Positions 62,762 to 64,000 of a stretch of 64,000 bases of DNA are shown here, piece after piece (the stretch's first letter is position 1; every line of letters starts with the position of its first letter). This DNA comes from Ruminococcus bromii. GTDB taxonomy: Bacteria > Bacillota > Clostridia > Oscillospirales > Acutalibacteraceae. The notes under the pieces are model-generated. The model ran no database searches, was not told the origin of the DNA, and worked only from the letters and a program-made list of their open reading frames with translations. Where the stretch lies: assembly GCF_002834235.1 (NCBI RefSeq), contig NZ_NNBY01000036.1:310001-374000 (forward strand), in the 5' to 3' direction. A program made the position numbers and the translations under genes.

Positions 62762-63804
62762 TGCTTGATTTTTATAAGGGTAAAAAAGTGTTCATTACGG
62801 GACACACAGGATTCAAGGGCAGTTGGCTCTGCAAGCTGCTTGCAAATGCCGGTGCGTATGTAACGGGTTATTCGCTTAATCCGCCAACCTCACCGTCACT
62901 TTTTGAGATTGCAAATATCGAGAGCGATGTAAAGTCGGTTATCGGAGATATCCGTGATTTTGATTCGCTTAAAAAGGCATTTGATGAGGCACAGCCTGAG
63001 ATTGTACTTCATCTTGCGGCTCAGCCGATTGTGCGTGACAGCTACAAAATGCCTGCATATACATATGAAACAAATGTTATGGGAACGGTCAATATTCTTG
63101 AGTGTGTACGGCAGTCAAGCTGTGTGAAATCGTTTCTCAATGTTACAACCGACAAGGTTTATGAAAACAGGGAATGGCAATGGGGATATCGTGAAAACGA
63201 ACCGCTTGACGGGTTTGATCCATATTCAAACAGCAAAAGCTGCTCGGAGCTTGTAACTCACAGCTACAAAAATTCTTTCTTTGCCGACGGAAGAACAGCA
63301 ATTTCCACAGCGAGAGCAGGCAATGTTATCGGCGGCGGAGATTTTGCAAACGACAGAATTATTCCCGACTGCGTGAGAGCCTTGGAAAAGGGCGAGGATA
63401 TTATCGTCCGCAATCCGCATTCCACAAGACCGTATCAGCATGTTCTCGAACCGCTTTATGCATATCTTATGATTGCAAAAGCCCAGTACGGGGACATTAA
63501 GTTTGCCGACTGTTATAATGTAGGTCCTGACGAGTGCGACTGCATAACAACAGGCGAACTTGTTGACTTGTTCGTAAAATATGCCGGCAATATAAACCGG
63601 ATTGACAAAAGTGAAAAGAATGCAGTCCACGAGGCTAATTTTCTCAAGCTTGACTGCTCAAAACTCAAGACTGTTTTTGGCTGGAAACCTCATTGGCATG
63701 TTGATGATGCAGTTAAAAAAACGGTCGAATGGTCATGCTGTTATATGGAAAACGGCAATGTAAGAGGCTGTATGGATAGGCAGATTGAAGAATTTCTGAA
63801 ATAA
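62758..63804 (+). CDS. rfbG: CDP-glucose 4,6-dehydratase
   Basis: RfbG converts CDP-glucose to CDP-4-keto-6-deoxyglucose with NAD. The ATG at 62758 overlaps the rfbF stop (ATGA) and gives 348 residues. Motifs: FITGHTGFKGSWL (NAD binding, near residue 12), LHLAAQPIVRDSY, TTDKVYENREW (catalytic threonine and aspartate), PYSNSKSCSEL (YxxxK variant region) and RAGNVIGGGDF. Coupled to rfbF, which makes its substrate. Confidence 0.93.
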   Translation: MMLDFYKGKKVFITGHTGFKGSWLCKLLANAGAYVTGYSLNPPTSPSLFEIANIESDVKSVIGDIRDFDSLKKAFDEAQPEIVLHLAAQPIVRDSYKMPAYTYETNVMGTVNILECVRQSSCVKSFLNVTTDKVYENREWQWGYRENEPLDGFDPYSNSKSCSELVTHSYKNSFFADGRTAISTARAGNVIGGGDFANDRIIPDCVRALEKGEDIIVRNPHSTRPYQHVLEPLYAYLMIAKAQYGDIKFADCYNVGPDECDCITTGELVDLFVKYAGNINRIDKSEKNAVHEANFLKLDCSKLKTVFGWKPHWHVDDAVKKTVEWSCCYMENGNVRGCMDRQIEEFLK

Positions 63805-63835
63805 TCATACGGCAAATATAAAAAGAGGTTTACTT

Positions 63836-64000
63836 ATGAAAAAGGCAATTGTAACAGGCTCAAACGGTTTTATCGGCTCAAATGTCTGCAAAAGACTTTG
63901 TGCCGACGGTATAAAGGTGTTTGCCGTTGTTAAGGATGAAAACGAAAACATTGATAACATAAAGAATCTCAGCGGCATTGAAATTGTGTATTGCGAGCTT
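63836..64000 (+). CDS. NAD-dependent epimerase/dehydratase, N-terminal part (cut by window end)
   Basis: The frame starts at the ATG at 63836 with AGAGG seven bases upstream, and reads MKKAIVTGSNGFIGSNVCKR, the dinucleotide-binding TGxxGFIG motif of extended SDR enzymes. Only 55 codons are in the window. It is likely a later step in the same sugar pathway, such as reduction or epimerisation of the 4-keto sugar. Confidence 0.85.
   Translation, partial: MKKAIVTGSNGFIGSNVCKRLCADGIKVFAVVKDENENIDNIKNLSGIEIVYCEL

Overview
The window reads as a chromosomal segment of a low-to-mid GC, endospore-forming Gram-positive anaerobe of the Clostridia, most like the Ruminococcaceae/Oscillospiraceae. The grounds are the gene content and sequence character: an S10 ribosomal operon and an rpsL-rpsG-fusA-tuf operon in Firmicutes order, spoVAC and spoVAD, class B and class D sortases, many lipoproteins, a VanW-type wall protein and a serpin-like lipoprotein. 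The species is not determined. Most ribosome binding sites are AGGAGG-like, and many promoters match TTGAAA/TTGACA-N16-18-TATAAT closely.

Layout. 1-6666 (minus): the S10 operon from its promoter and structured leader to a truncated rplE. 6856-7371: a lone corrinoid adenosyltransferase. 7594-12804 (minus): an MBOAT/DHHW acyl-transfer pair, a small lipoprotein, an M23 peptidase, a repeat-rich ncRNA-like region and an RDAC-like protein. 12815-14125: a Cys/Met-metabolism PLP enzyme with its promoter. 14374-19122 (minus): iscS-thiI-(CinA-like/sortase B/InlB fusion)-(CinA/MoCF-like), an unusual tightly packed run. 19272: a lone spoVAC. 20109-24757 (minus): the str operon. 25380-31167 (minus): a maltodextrin ABC transporter followed by a secreted alpha-amylase-family enzyme. 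31560-40019: a MurE-like ligase, an SDR oxidoreductase, gltX-glnS, and a glycosyltransferase coupled to a serpin-like lipoprotein. 40381-43874 (plus): VanW-domain protein, spoVAD, PAP2 phosphatase. 44002-44640: a divergent SLOG/ribbon-helix-helix pair with two matching palindromes. 45053-52050 (minus): glyA, dusB with a surface protein, a small VbhA-like/YjbR bicistron, and ppk1-pfk. 52295-56794 (plus): a sodium symporter, metG, tatD. 56998-59315 (minus): a compact class D sortase module with its probable substrate. 59815-64000 (plus): an exopolysaccharide locus with chain-length regulator, tyrosine kinase, a broken sugar-phosphate transferase and CDP-sugar genes, cut off at the right edge.

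How it fits together. The housekeeping blocks are conventional. The accessory interest lies in the envelope functions (two sortase systems, O-acylation pair, VanW protein, serpin, exopolysaccharide genes), in several small self-contained transcription units, and in the intergenic sequence. The last carries at least three repeat families: terminator cassettes with a shared A/T tract, palindromic repeats, and two copies of a promoter-to-terminator element that looks like a small RNA gene family. No tRNA, rRNA, CRISPR array, prophage or insertion sequence was recognised.
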